64,000 nt of DNA from Aristolochia californica (Eukaryota; Streptophyta; Magnoliopsida; Piperales; Aristolochiaceae): positions 9,207,955 through 9,271,954 of the forward strand of contig JARWKL010000012.1 of NCBI GenBank assembly GCA_029961685.1, read 5' to 3'. Positions 25,376-38,431 of the stretch are shown in pieces; within the stretch, counting starts at the first letter, position 1; each line of letters opens with the position of its first letter. A program made the translations under genes and the position numbers. A model generated the notes under the pieces. The model did no database searches and was not told the DNA's origin. It saw nothing but the letters and a program-made list of their open reading frames with translations.

Positions 25376-27379
25376 GGCAAATTGATAACAACAAAATTAA
25401 AATTTTAGAGTTTATGCATAGAAAAAATTAAAAAGAATATAAAATGTAATTACAGAAAATTTATTCCCAAACCACAAACGAACACAAAAGTTTTGTTATC
25501 CAAGATTGGGAAATTCCATTGTTTAACCCTAATAGCTTGCAATTTTACGAGAAAGAGATTTCTTCTATACGTGTCTTAAAAATGGATATGCATGCTTGAA
25601 ACATGTTAAAGATGCAAATGACCTATGGATCCAAGGCTTTTAATGAGAATAAGAAATGCTCATTAAATTCTGCAGTGAACGTGCGGCGGGATATTTACCC
25701 GAGCCAAACAAGCCATTATTTTGCCTGTTTGCAAAAAGCTGACCTAACAGTCATAGATGATTGTAAAGTGATTTTTCATTCGTAACGGGCAATATTATTG
25801 TAAGAAATGATTTACGGATTGGCAGTCAACACTCAATTAAAAATCCCCCGCCTCCCCCTTTTCCCGACGATTGCAAAACCTGAGAACTAAAAACTGAAAA
25901 GAGCACACAATCCTTAAAAATCACAGACACTCTTTGGAATAACATCTCTCTACATTTGTGCATTATGCATCTCCATTTTAGATGTACATTTTTTTCTTAA
26001 ATCAAAACTTTTAGTTTTTGTTATCCCTTCATGCCGAAAACAAAAAAGGTAAATAGATTACAACAAAATGTAAATTTTAGAGTTTATGTATGGAAAAAAA
26101 TTAAAACAATAACAAATGTAAGTAATGAAAATTTATTCACACACCACAAATGAACACAAAAGTTTTGTTTTCCATGTTTGGGAAATTCCACTTGTTCAAC
26201 CATGATTGCATGGAATTTTACAAGAAAGAGATTTCTTCTACACGTTTTAAAAATGGATATGCATGCTTGAAACATGTTAAAGATGCAAAGGACCTATGGA
26301 TCGAAAGCTTTTAAAGAGAACAACAAACGCTCATTAAATTCTCAATGAACGTGCGGTGGGATATTTACCAGAGTTAAACAAGCCATTATTTTGCCCGTTT
26401 ACAAAAAGCTTACCTAACAATCATAGATGATTGTAAAGTGATTTATCATCCGTAACGGGCTATATTTTTGTAAGAAATGACTTACAGATTGGCAGTCAAC
26501 ACTCAGTTAAAAACACCCCGCCTCCCCCTTTACCCGACGATTGCAAAACCTGAGATATAAAAACTAAAAAGAGCTTAAATTCCCTAAAATTTACAGACAC
26601 TCTTTGGAATTATCTCTCTCTACATTTGTGCACTGTGCATCTCCATTTTAAATGTACACTTTTTTCTTAAATCAAAACTTTGAGTTTTCTCTCTCCCTTC
26701 ATTCCGTAAAAAAAAAGGCAAATAGATCACAACAAATTGAAAATTTTAGAGTTTATGTATAGAAAAAATTTAAAACAGTAAAAAATGGAAGTAAAGAAAA
26801 TTTATTCACACACCAAAAATTAACACAAAACTTTTGTTATCCAAGTTTGGGAAATTCCACTAGTTCAACCCTAATAGCTTTGAATTTTACAAGAAAGAGA
26901 TTTCTTCTACACGTGTTTTAAAAATGGATATGCAAGCTTTAAACATGTTAAAGATGCAAATGACCTATGGATCCAAAGCTTTTAATGAGAATAACATACG
27001 CTCATTAAATTCTTTAGTGAACGTGCGGTGGGATATTTACCCGAGTCAAACAAGCCATTATTTTGCCCGTTTGCAAAAAGCTGACCTAACAATGATAGAT
27101 GATTTTAAAGTGATTTTTCATTCGTAACGGGAAATATTATTGTAAGAAATGACTTATGGATTGGGAGTCAACACTCAATTAAAAATCCCCCGCCTCCCGC
27201 TTTTCCCGACGATTGCAAAACCTGAGAACTAAAAACTTAAAAGAGCTCACAAACCTTAAAAATCACATATACTCTTAGGAATTATCTCTTTATAAATTCG
27301 TGCATTGTGCATCTCCATTTTAGATGTACACTTATTTCTTAAATCAAAATTTTGAGTTTTCTCTCGCCCTTCGTACCGT

Positions 27380-27397
27380 AAAAAAAAAAAAAAAAAA
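27380..27397 (+). repeat. A18 homopolymer
   Basis: This is an expanded A run after CGTACCGT in the tail of the A' unit anchored at 26969. Confidence 0.9.
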
Positions 27398-27646
27398 GGC
27401 AAATTGTTAACAACAAAATGAAAATTTTAGAGTTTATTTTTGGAAAAAATTTTAAAATAAAAAATGTAAGTAAAGAAAATTTATTCACATACCACAAATG
27501 AACACAAAAGTTTTGTTATCCAAGATTGGGAAATTCCACTAGTTCAACGCTAATAGCTTGGAATTTTACAAGAAAGAGATTTCTTCTACACTTGTTTGAG
27601 AATGGATATGCATGCTTTAGACATGTTAAAGATGCAAATGACCTAT

Positions 27647-29834
27647 GGATCCAAAGCTTTTAATGAGAATAACAAACGCTCATTAAATTTTGAAGTGAAC
27701 GTGGGACATTTACTCGAGCGAAACAAGCCATTATTTTGCCCGTTTTCAAAAAGCTGACCTAACAATCATAGATGATTGTAAAGTGATTTTTCATTCGTAA
27801 GGGGCTATATTATTGTAAGAAATGACTAACGGATTGGGAGTCAACACTCAATTAAAAAATCCCCGCCTCCCCCTTTACTCGATGATTGCAAAACCCTAGA
27901 ACTTAAAACTGAAAAGAGCTCACAATCCTTAAAAAATCACAGACACTCTTTGGAATTATATCTCTCTACATTTGTGCATTATGCATCTCTATTTTAGATG
28001 GACACTTTTTTCTTAAATCAAAACTTTGAGTTTTCGTTCTCCCTTCATGCCGTAAACAAAAAAAGGTAAATAGATCACAACAAAATGTAAAATTTACAGT
28101 TTATGTATGGAAAAAAAATTAAAAAAATAACAAATGAAAGTATAGAAAATTTATTCACACACCACAAATGAACACAAATGTTTTGTTTTCCAATTTTGGG
28201 AAATTCCACTAGTTCAACCCTAATTGCATGGAATTTTACAAGAAAGAAATTTCATGTACACGTGTTTTAAAAATGAATATGCATGCTTGAAACATGTTAA
28301 AGATGCAAATGACCTATGGATCCAAAGCTTTTAAAGAGAATAACAAACGCTCATTAAATTCTCAACGAACGTGCGGTCGGATATTTACTAGAGTCAAACT
28401 AGCAATTATTTTGCCTATTTAGAAAAAGCTTCACTAACAATCATAGATGATTGTAAAGTGATTTATCATCCGTAACGGGCTATATTTTTGTTAGAAATGA
28501 TTGACGGATTGGGTGTCAATACTCAGTTAATAGCACCCCGCCTCCCCCTTTACCAGACGATTGCAAAACCTAAGATAGAAAAACTAAAAAGAGCTTAAAT
28601 TCCCAAAAAATTACAGACACTCTTTGGAATTACCTCTCTCTACATTTGTGCACTGTGCATCTCCATTTTAAATGTACACTTTTTTCTTAAAACAAAACTT
28701 TGAGTTTTCTCTCTCCCCTCATCCCGTAAACAAAAATCCGGCAAATAGATCACAACAAATTGAAAATTTTAGAGTTTATGTATGGAAAAAATTTAAAACA
28801 ATAACAAATGTAAGTAAAGAAAATTTATTCACACACCAAAAATTAACACAAAACTTTTGTTATCCAAGTTTGGGAAATTCCACTAGTTCAACCCTAATAG
28901 CTTGGAATTATACAAGAAAGAGATTTGTTCGACACGTGTTTTAAAAATGGATATGCAAGTGTGAAACATGTTAAAGATTCAAATGACCTATGGATCCAAA
29001 GCTTTTAAAGAGAATAACATACGCACAATAAATTCTCTAGTGAACGTGCAGTGGGATATTTACCCGAGTCAAACAAGCCATTATTTTGCCCGTTTGCAAA
29101 AAGCTGACCTAACAATCATAGATGATTGTAAAGTGATTTTTCATTCGTAACGGGCTATATTATTGTAAGAAATGACTTACGGATTGGGAGACAACACTCA
29201 ATTAAAAATCCCCCGCCTCCCCTTTTTCTCGACGATTGCAAAACCTGAGAACTAAAGACTGAAAGGAGCTCACAATCCTTAAATATCACAGACACTCTTT
29301 GGAATTATATCTCTCTACATTTTTCCATTATGCATCTCCATATTAGATGTACACTTTTTTCCTAAATCAAAACTTTGAGTTTTTGTTCTCCCTTCATGCC
29401 GTAAACTAAAAAAGGTAAATAGATCACAACAAAATGTAAATTTTAGAGTTTATGTATGGAAAAAAATTAAAACAATAACAAATGTAAGTAATGAAAATTT
29501 ATTCACACACCACAAATGAACAAAAAAATTTTGTTATCCAAGATTGGGAAATTCCACTAGTTCAACCCTAATAGCTTGGAATTTTACAAGAAAGAGATTT
29601 CTTCTACACGTTTTTTAAAAATGGATATGCATGCTTTAAACATGTTAAAGATGCAAATGACCTATGGATCCAAAGCTTTTAAAGAGAATAACAAACGCTC
29701 ATTAAATTCTCAATGAACGTGCGGTGGGATATTTACCAGAGTCAAACAAGTAATTATTTTGCCTGTTTACAAAAAGCTTACCTAACCATCATAGATGATT
29801 GTAAAGTGATTTATCATCCATAACGGGCTATATA
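27647..29834 (+). repeat. B-D-A'-D remnant next to the inversion
   Basis: Anchors are B 27647, D 28318, A' 28992 and D 29666, the last cut by the junction. B-D-A' here repeats B-D-A' of the preceding block at 2020 bp. This is a trimer-like order already present on the + side. It has the same spacing logic as the right arm, with B in place of C. The B unit has lost several bases (AACGTGGGACATTTACTCG). Confidence 0.7.
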
Positions 29835-29840
29835 TTTCAT
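29829..29840. other. Strand-switch (inversion) junction in the satellite
   Basis: Up to 29834 the sequence is a + strand D unit ending ...TAACGGGCTATAT, about 170 bp past its anchor at 29666. From 29835 it is TTTCATTACTTACATT, the reverse complement of the tail segment AATGTAAGTAATGAAA of an A' unit anchored at 30334. The two arms meet tail to tail with no unique spacer and at different phases of the unit. The counterpart of the left edge lies at about 30171, so a fold-back would leave roughly 336 nt unpaired. The shared AT-rich bases allow a few bases of uncertainty. Confidence 0.93.
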
Positions 29841-30339
29841 TACTTACATTTTTTAATATTTTAATTTTTTTTCATACATAAACTTTAAAATTTACAATTT
29901 TTTGTGATCTATTTACCTTTTTTTGTTCACGGCATGAAGGGAGAACGAAAACTCAAAGTTTTGATTTAATAAAAAAGTGTACATCTAAAATGGAGATGCA
30001 CAATGCACAAATTTGGAGAGATATAATTCCAAAGAGTGTTTGTGATTTTTCAGGATTGTGAGCTCTTTTCAGTTTTTAGTTCTCAGGTTTTGCAATTGTG
30101 GGGAAAAGGGGGAGGCGGGGGATTTTTAATTGAGTGTTGACTCCCAATCCGTAAGTCATTTCTTACAATAATATAGCCCTTTACGAATGAAAAATCACTT
30201 TACAATCATCTATGATTGTTAGGTCAGATTTTTGCAAACGGGCAAAATAATGGCTTGTTTGACTCGGGTAAATATCCCACCGCACGTTCACTAGAGAATT
30301 TAATGAGCGTATGTTACTCCCTTTAAAAGCTTTGGATCC
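29835..30339 (-). repeat. Truncated A' unit at the inversion
   Basis: This A' unit is anchored at 30334 and loses its 3' end at the junction. It retains GTTCACGGC (not GTTTACGGC) and TTACTCCCTTTAAAAG. Both rare states recur in the A' unit anchored at 34383, 4049 bp away. Confidence 0.85.
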
Positions 30340-32363
30340 ATAGGTCATTTGCATCTTTAACATGTTTCAAGCTTGCATATCCATGTTTAAAACACGTGTG
30401 GAACAAATATCTTTCTTGTAAAATTCCAAGCTATTAGGGGTTGAACTAGTGGAATTTCCCAAACTTGGATAACAAAAGTTTTGTGTTAATTTTTGGTGTG
30501 TGAATAAATTTTCTTTACTTACATTTGTTATTGTTTTAATTTTTTTCCTTACATAAACTCAAAAATTTTCATTTTGCTGTGATGTATTTGCCTTTTTTTT
30601 TGTTTACGGGATGAAGGGAGAGAGAAAATTCAAAGTTTTGATTTAAGAAAAAAGTGTACATCTCAAATGAAGACGCACAGTGCACAAATGTAGAGAGAGA
30701 TAATTCCAATGAGTGTCTATAATTTTTAGGGAATTTAAGCTCTTTTTAGTTTTTATATCTCAGGTTTTGCAATCGTCGGGAAAAGGGGGAGGCGGGGTGT
30801 TTTTAACTGAGTGTTGACTCCCAATCTGTAAGTCATTTCTTACAAAAATATAGCCCGTTATGGATGATGAATCACTTTACAATCATCTACGATTGTTAGG
30901 TAAGCTTTTTGTGAACGGGCAAAATAATGGCTAGTTTGATTCTGGTAAATATCCCACCGCACGTTCATTGAGAATTTAATGAGCGTTTGTTATTCTCTTT
31001 AAAAGCTTTGGATCCATAGGTCGTTTGCATCTTTAACATGTTTCAAGCATGCATATCCATTTTTAAAACATGTGTAGAAGAAATCTCTTTCTTGTAAAAT
31101 TCCATGCAATTAGGGTTGAACTAGTGGAATTTCTGAAACTTGGAAAACAAAACTTTTGTGTTCATTTGTGGTGTGTGAGTAAATTTTATATACTTACATT
31201 TGTGATTGTTTTAATTTTTTTTGACACATAAACTCTAAAACTTTCATTTTGTCGTGATCTATTTGCCTTTTTTGGTTTACGGGATGAAGGGAGAGCGAAA
31301 ACTAAAAGTTTTGATTTAAGAAAAAAGTGTACATCTAAAATGGAGATGCACAATGGAAAAATTTAGGGAGAGATAATTCCAAAGAGTGTTTTTAATTTTT
31401 AGGGATTGTAAGATCTTTTTAGTTTTTGTATCTCAGGTTTTGCAATCGTCGGGAAAACGGGGAGGCGTGGTATTTTTAACTGACTGTTGACTCCCAATCC
31501 GTATGTCATTTCTTACAAAAATATTGCCTGTTACTCATGATAAATCACATTTCAATCATCTATGATTGTTAGGTTAGCTTTTTGAAAACGGGCAAAATAA
31601 TGGCTTGTTTGACTCGAGTAAATATCCCACCGCAAGTTCACTTTAGAATTTAATGAGTGTTTGTTATTCTCATTAAAAGCTTTGGATCCATAGGTCATTT
31701 GCATCTTTAACATGTTTCAAGTATGCATATCCATTTTTAAAACACGTCTAGAAGAATTCTCTTTCTTGTAAAATTTCAAGCTATTAGGGTTGAACTAGTG
31801 GAATTTCCCAAACTTGGATAACAAAAATTTTGTGTTCAATTGTGGTGTGTGAATAAATTTTCATTACTTACATTTGTTAATGTTTTAATTTTTTTCCATA
31901 CATAAACTCTAAAATTTACATTTTTTTGTGATCTATTTACCTTTTTTTGTTTACGGCATGAAGGGAGAACAAAAACTCAAAGTTTTGATTTAATAATAAA
32001 TTGTACATCTAAAATGGAGATGCACAATTCACAAATGTGGAGAGATATAATTCCAAAGAGTGTCTGTGATTTTTCAGGATTGTGAGCTCTTTTCAGTTTT
32101 TAGTTCTCAGGTTTTGCAATCGTGGGGAAAAGGGGGAGGCGGGGGATTTTTAATTGAGTGTTGACTCCCAATCCGTAAGTCATTTCTTACAATAATATAG
32201 CCCGTTACGAATGAAAAATCACTTTACAATGATCTATGATTGTTAGGTCAGCTTTTTGCAAACGGGCAAAATAATGGCTTGTTTGACTCGGGTAAATATC
32301 CCACCGCACGTTCACTAGAGAATTTAATGAGCGTATGTTATTCTCTTTAAAAGCTTTGGATCC
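30340..32363 (-). repeat. Trimer HOR R1: A'-C-D
   Basis: Anchors in ascending order are D 31010, C 31684 and A' 32358, giving 2024 bp. The order is regular. The A' tail has ATAATAAATTGTACATC and CAATTCACAAATG, states shared with the A' units anchored at 36402 and 38426. Confidence 0.88.
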
Positions 32364-34388
32364 ATAGGTCATTTGGATCTTTAACATGTTTCAAGCTTGC
32401 ATATCCTTGTCTAAAACACGTGTGGAACAAATATCTTTCTTGTAAAATTCCAAGCTATTAGGGGTTGAACTAGTGGGAGTTCCCAAACATGGATAACAAA
32501 AGTTTTGTGTTAATTTTTTTTGTGTGAATAAATTTTCTTTACTTACATATGTTATTGTTTTAAATTTTTTCCTTACATAAACTCAAAAATTTTCATTTTG
32601 CTATGATGTATTTGCCTTTTTTTTGTTTACGGGATGAAGGGAGAGAGAAAACTCAATGTTTTTATTTAAGAAAAAAGTGTACATCTCAAATGAAGACGCA
32701 CAGTGCACAAATGTAGAGAGAGATAATTCCAATGAGTGTTATAATTTTTAGGGAATTTAAGCTCTTTTTAGTTTTTATATCTCAGGTTTTGCAATCTTTG
32801 GGAAAAGGGGGAGGCGGGGTGTTTTTAACTGAGTGTTGACTGCCAATCTGTAAGTCATTTCTTACAAATATATAGGCCGTTACGGATGATAAATCACTTT
32901 ACAATCATCTACGATGGTTAGGTAAGCTTTTTGTGAACGGGGAAAATAATGGCTAGTTTGATTCTGGTAAATATCCCACCGCACGTTCATTGAGAATTTA
33001 ATGAGCGTTTGTTATTCTCTTTAAAATCTTTGGATCCATAGGTTGTTTGCATCTTTAACATGTTTCAAGCATGCATATCCATTTTTAAAACACGTGTAGA
33101 AGAAATCTCTTTCTTGTAAAATTCCATGCAATTAGGGTTGAACTAGTGGAATTTCTCAAACTTGGAAAACAAAACTTTTGTGTTCATTTGTGGTGTGTGA
33201 GTAAATTTTATATACTTACATTTGTTATTGTTTTAATTTTTTTTTGGACACATAAACTCTAAAACTTTCATTTTGTTGGGATCTATTTGCCTTTTTTGGT
33301 TTACGGGATGCAGGGAGAGCGAAAACTCAAAGTTTTGATTTAAGAAAAAAGTGTACATCTAAAATGGAGATGCACAATGCACAAATTTAGGGAGAGATAA
33401 TTCCAAAGAGTGTTTGTAATTTTTAGGTATTGTAAGATCTTTTTAGTTTTTGTATCTCAGGTTTTGCAATCGTCGGGAAAACGGGGAGGCGTGGTATTTT
33501 TAACTGACTGTTGACTCCCAATCCGTATGTCATTTCTTACAAAAATATAGCCTATTATTCATGATAAATCACATTACAATCATCTATGATTGTTAGGTCA
33601 GCTTTTTGAAAACGGGCAAAATAATGGCTTGTTTGACTCGAGTAAATATCCCGCCGCACGTTCACTTCAGAATTTAATGAGTGTTTGTTATTCTCATTAA
33701 AAGCTTTGGATCCATAGGTCATTTGCATCTTTAACATGTTTCAAGTATGCATATCCATTGTTAAAACACGTCTAGAAGAATTCTCTTTCTTGTAAAATTT
33801 CAAGCTATTAGGGTTGAACTAGTGGAATTTCCCAAACTTGGATAACAAAAATTTTGTGTTCAATTGTGGTGTGTGAATAAATTTACATTACTTACATTTG
33901 TTAATGTTTTAATTTTTTTCCATACATAAACTCTAAAATTTACAATTTTTTGTGATCTAATTACCTTTTTTTTGTTCACGGCATGAAGGGAGAACGAAAA
34001 CTCAAAGTTTTGATTTAATAAAAAAGTGTACATCTAAAATGGAGATGCACAATGCACAAATTTGGAGAGATATAATTCCAAAGAGTGTCTGTGATTTTTC
34101 AGGATTGTGAGCTCTTTTCAGTTTTTAGTTCTCAGGTTTTGCAATTGTGGGGAAAAGGGGGAGGCGGGGGATTTTTAATTGAGTGTTGACTCCCAATCCG
34201 TAAGTCATTTCTTACAATAATATAGCCCGTTACGAATGAAAAATCACTTTACAATCATCTATGATTGTTAGGTCAGATTTTTGCAAACGGGCAAAATAAT
34301 GGCTTGTTTGACTCGGGTAAATATCCCACCGCACGCTCACTAGAGAATTTAATGAGCGTATGTTACTCCCTTTAAAAGCTTTGGATCC
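32364..34388 (-). repeat. Trimer HOR R2: A'-C-D
   Basis: Anchors are D 33032, C 33708 and A' 34383, giving 2025 bp. The D unit has AAAATCTTTGGATCC and AGGTTGTTTGC, both also present in the next D at 35059. Confidence 0.88.
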
Positions 34389-36407
34389 GTAGGTCATTTT
34401 GATCTTTAACATGTTTCAAGCTTGCATATCCATGTTTAAAGCACGTGTGGAACAAATATCTTTCTTGTAAAATTCCAAGCTATTAGGGGTTGAACTAGTG
34501 GAATTTCCCAAACTTGGATAACAAAAGTTTTGTGTTAATTTTTTGTGTGTGAATAAATTTTCTTTACTTACATTTGTTATTGTTTTAATTTTTTTCCTTT
34601 CATAAACTCAAAAATTTTCATTTTGCTGTGATGTATTTGCCTTTTTTTTTGTTTACGGGATAAAGGGAGAGAGAAAATTCAAAGTTTTGATTTAAGAAAA
34701 AAGTGTACATCTCAAATGAAGACGCACAGTGCACAAATGTAGAGAGAGATAATTCCAATGAGTGTCTGTAATTTTTAGGGAATTTAAGCTCTTTTTAGTT
34801 TTTATATCTTAGGTTTTGCAATCGTCGGGAAAAGGGGGAGGCGGGGTGTTTTTAACTAAGTGTTGACTTCCAATCTGTAAGTCATTTCTTACAAAAATAT
34901 AGCCCGTTATGGATGATAAATCACTTTACAATCATCTACGATTGTGAGGTAAGCTTTTTGTGAATGGGCAAAATAATAGCTAGTTTGATTCTGGTAAATA
35001 TCCCACCGCACGTTCATTGAGAATTTAATGAGCGTTTGTTATTCTCTTTAAAATCTTTGGATCCATAGGTTGTTTGCATATTTAACATGTTTCAAGCATG
35101 CATATCCATTTTTAAAACACGTGTAGAAGAAATCTCTTTCTTGTAAAATTCCATGCAATTAGAGTTGAACTAGTGGAATTTCTCAAACTTGGAAAACAAA
35201 ACTTTTGTGTTCATTTGTGGTGTGTGAGTAAATTTTATATACTTACATTTGTTATTGTTTTAATGTTTTTTTGGACACATAAACTCTAAAACTATCATTT
35301 TGTTGGGATCTATTTGCCTTTTTTGGTTTACGGGATGCAGGGAGAGCGAAAACTCAAAGTTTTTATTTAAGAAAAAAGTGTACATCTAAAATGGAGATGC
35401 ACAATGCACAAATTTAGGGAGAGATAATTCCAAAGAGTGTTTGTAATTTTTAGGGATTGTAAGATCTTTTTAGTTTTTGTATCTCAGGTTTTGCAATCGT
35501 CGGGAAAACGGGGAGGCGTGGTATTTTTAACTGACTGTTGACTCCCAATCCGTATGTCATTTCTTACAAAAACATAGCCTGTTACTCATGATAAATCACA
35601 TTACAATCATCTATGATTGTTAGGTCAGGTTTTTGAAAACGGGAAAAATAATGGCTTGTTTGACTCGAGTAAATATCCCGCCGCACGTTCACTTCAGAAT
35701 TTAATGAGTGTTTGTTATTCTCATTAAAAGCTTTGGATCCATAGGTCATTTGCATCTTTAACATGTTTCAAGTATGCATATCCATTTTTAAAACACGTCT
35801 AGAAGCATTCTCTTTCTTGTAAAATTTCAAGCTATTAGGGTTGAACTAGTGGAATTTCCCAAACTTGGATAACAAAAATTTAATTGTGGTGTGTGAATAA
35901 ATTTTCATTACTTACATTTGTTAATGTTTTAATTTTTTTCCATACATAAACTCTAAAATTTACATTTTTTTGTGATCTATTTACCTTTTTTTGTTTACGG
36001 CATGAAGGGAGAACGAAAAATCAAAGTTTTGATTTAATAATAAAGTGTACATCTAAAATGGAGATGCACAATTCACAAATGTGGACAGATATAATTCCCA
36101 AGAGTGTCTGTGATTTTTCAGGATTGTGAGCTCTTTTCAGTTTTTAGTTCTCAGGTTTTGGAATCGTGGGGAAAAGGGGGAGGCGGGGGATTTTTAATCG
36201 AGTGTTGACTCCCAATCCGTAAGTCATTTCTTACAATAATATAGCCCGTTACGAATGAAAAATCACTTTACAATCATCTATGATTGTTAGGTCAGCTTTT
36301 TGCAAACGGGAAAAATAATGGCTTGTTTGACTCGGGTAAATATCCAACCGCACGTTCACTAGAGAATTTAATGAGCGTATGTTATTCTCTTTAAAAGCTT
36401 TGGATCC
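34389..36407 (-). repeat. Trimer HOR R3: A'-C-D
   Basis: Anchors are D 35059, C 35735 and A' 36402, giving 2019 bp. An ~8-bp loss at 35880 turns the usual AAATTTTGTGTTCAATTG into AAATTTAATTG. Confidence 0.88.
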
Positions 36408-38431
36408 ATAGGTCATTTGCATCTTTATCATGTTTCAAGCTTGCATATCCATGTTTAAAACACGTGTGGAACAAATATCTTTCTTGTAAAATTCCAAGCT
36501 ATTAGGGGTTGAACTAGTGGGATTTCCCAAACTTGGATAACAAAAGTTTTGTGTTAATTTTTGGTGCGTGAATAAATTTTCTTTCCTTACATTAGTTATT
36601 GTTTTAAATTTTTTCCTTACATAAACTCAAAAATTTTCATTTTGCTGTGATGTATTTGCCTTTTTTTTGTTTACGCGATGAAGGGAGAGAGAAAACTCAA
36701 AGTTTTTATTTAAGAAAAAAGTGTACATCTCAAATGAAGACGCACAGTGCACAAATTTAGAGAGAGATAATTCCAAAGAGTGTCTGTAATTTTTAGGGAA
36801 TTTAAGCTCTTTTTAGTTTTTATATCTCAGGTTTTGCAATCGTCGGGAAAAGGGGGAGGCGGGGTGTTTTTAACTGAGTGTTGACTCCCAATCTGTAAGT
36901 CATTTCTTACAAAAATATAGCCCGTTATGGATGATAAATCACTTTACAATCATCTACGATTGTTAGGTAAGCTTTTTCTGAACGGGCAAAATAATGGCTA
37001 GTTTGATTCTGGTAAATATCCCACCGCACGTTCATTGAGAATTTAATGAGCGTTTGTTATTCTCTTTAAAATCTTTGGATCCATAGGTCGTTTGCATCTT
37101 TAACATGTTTCAAGCATGCATATCCATTTTTAAAACACGTGTAGAAGAAATCTCTTTCTTGTAAAATTCCATGCAATTAGGGTTGAACTAGTGGAATTTC
37201 TCAAACTTGGAAAACAAAACTTTTGTGTTCATTTGTGGTGTGTGAGTAAATTTTATATACTTACATTTGTTATTGTTTTAATTTTTTTTTGGACACATAA
37301 ACTCTAAAACTTTCATTTTGTTGGGATCTATTTGCCTTTTTTGGTTTACGGGATGAAGGGAGAGCGAATACTCAAAGTTTTGATTTAAGAAGAAAGTGTA
37401 CATCTAAAATGGAGATGCACAATGCACAAATTTAGGGAGAGATAATTCCAAAGAGTTTTTGTAATTTTTAGGGATTGTAAGATCTTTTTAGTTTTTGTAT
37501 CTCAGGTTTTGCAATCGTCGGGAAAATGGGGAGGCGTGGTATTTTTAACTGACTGTTGACTCCCAATCCGTATGTCATTTCTTACAAAAATATAGCCCGT
37601 TACTCATGATAAATCACATTACAATCATCTAAGATTGTTAGGTCAGCTTTTTCAAAACGGGAAAAATAATGGCTTGTTTGACTCGGGTAAATATCCCGCC
37701 GCACGTTCACTTCAGAATTTAATGAGTGTTTGTTATTCTCATTAAAAGCTTTGGATCCATAGGTCATTTGCATCTTTATCATGTTTCAAGCATGCATATC
37801 CATTTTTAAAACACGTCTAGAAGAATTCTCTTTCTTGTAAAATTTCAAGCTATTAGGGTTGAACTAGTGCAATTTCCCAAACTTGGATAACAAAAATTTT
37901 GTGTTCAATTGTGGTGTGTGAATAAATTTTCACTACTTACATTTTTTAATGTTTTAATTTTTTTCCATACATAAACTCGAAAATTTACATTTTTTTGTGA
38001 TCTATTTACCTTTTTTTGTTTACGGCATGAAGGGAGAACGAAAACTCAAAGTTTTGATTTAATAATAAAGTGTACATCTAAAATGGAGATGCACAATTCA
38101 CAAATGTGGAGAGATATAATTCCAAAGAGTGTCTGTGATTTTTCAGGATTGTGAGCTCTTTTCAGTTTTTAGTTCTCAGGTTTTGCAATCGTGGGGAAAA
38201 GGGGGAGGCGGGGGATTTTTAATTGAGTGTTGACTCCCAATCCGTAAGTCATTTCTTACAATAATATAGCCCGTTACGAATGAAAAATCACTTTCACTCA
38301 TCTAGGATTGTTAGGTCAGCTTTTCGCAAACGGGCAAAATAATGGCTTGTTTGACTCGGGTAAATATCCCACCGCACGTTCACTAAAGAATTTAATGAGC
38401 GTATGTTATTCTCTTTAAAAGCTTTGGATCC
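36408..38431 (-). repeat. Trimer HOR R4: A'-C-D
   Basis: Anchors are D 37077, C 37753 and A' 38426, giving 2024 bp. The order is regular. Confidence 0.88.

Larger units (their letters stand above)
24947..27646 (+). repeat. Pentamer HOR P3, shortened: C-B-D-A'
   Basis: Anchors are C 24947, B 25627, D 26298 (GGATCG) and A' 26969. It closely matches P1 at an offset of about 6634 bp. Shared rare states include the B marker CCAAGGCTTTTAATGAG with AAGAAATGCTC, the tail marker GTAGACTTTTTTC, and the D anchor GGATCG. The terminal D expected for a pentamer is absent. Confidence 0.7.
1..29834 (+). repeat. Left arm: direct-orientation satellite units, four subtypes
   Basis: All 45 units here read on the + strand. 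Subtypes A, B, C and D are all present. The order is A-B-C-D up to about 18.3 kb and then becomes irregular. D units here typically carry TTACCAGAGTC and CCCGTTTACAAAAAGC. C units here mostly carry the intact palindrome ACACGTGT upstream of the anchor. These states differ from those that prevail in the right arm. Confidence 0.95.

Noticed and set aside
29300..30400. Perfect long palindrome centred on the inversion
   Set aside because: The two sides meet at different unit phases and are different subtypes. Fold-back leaves about 336 nt unpaired and the arms are only homologous, not identical.
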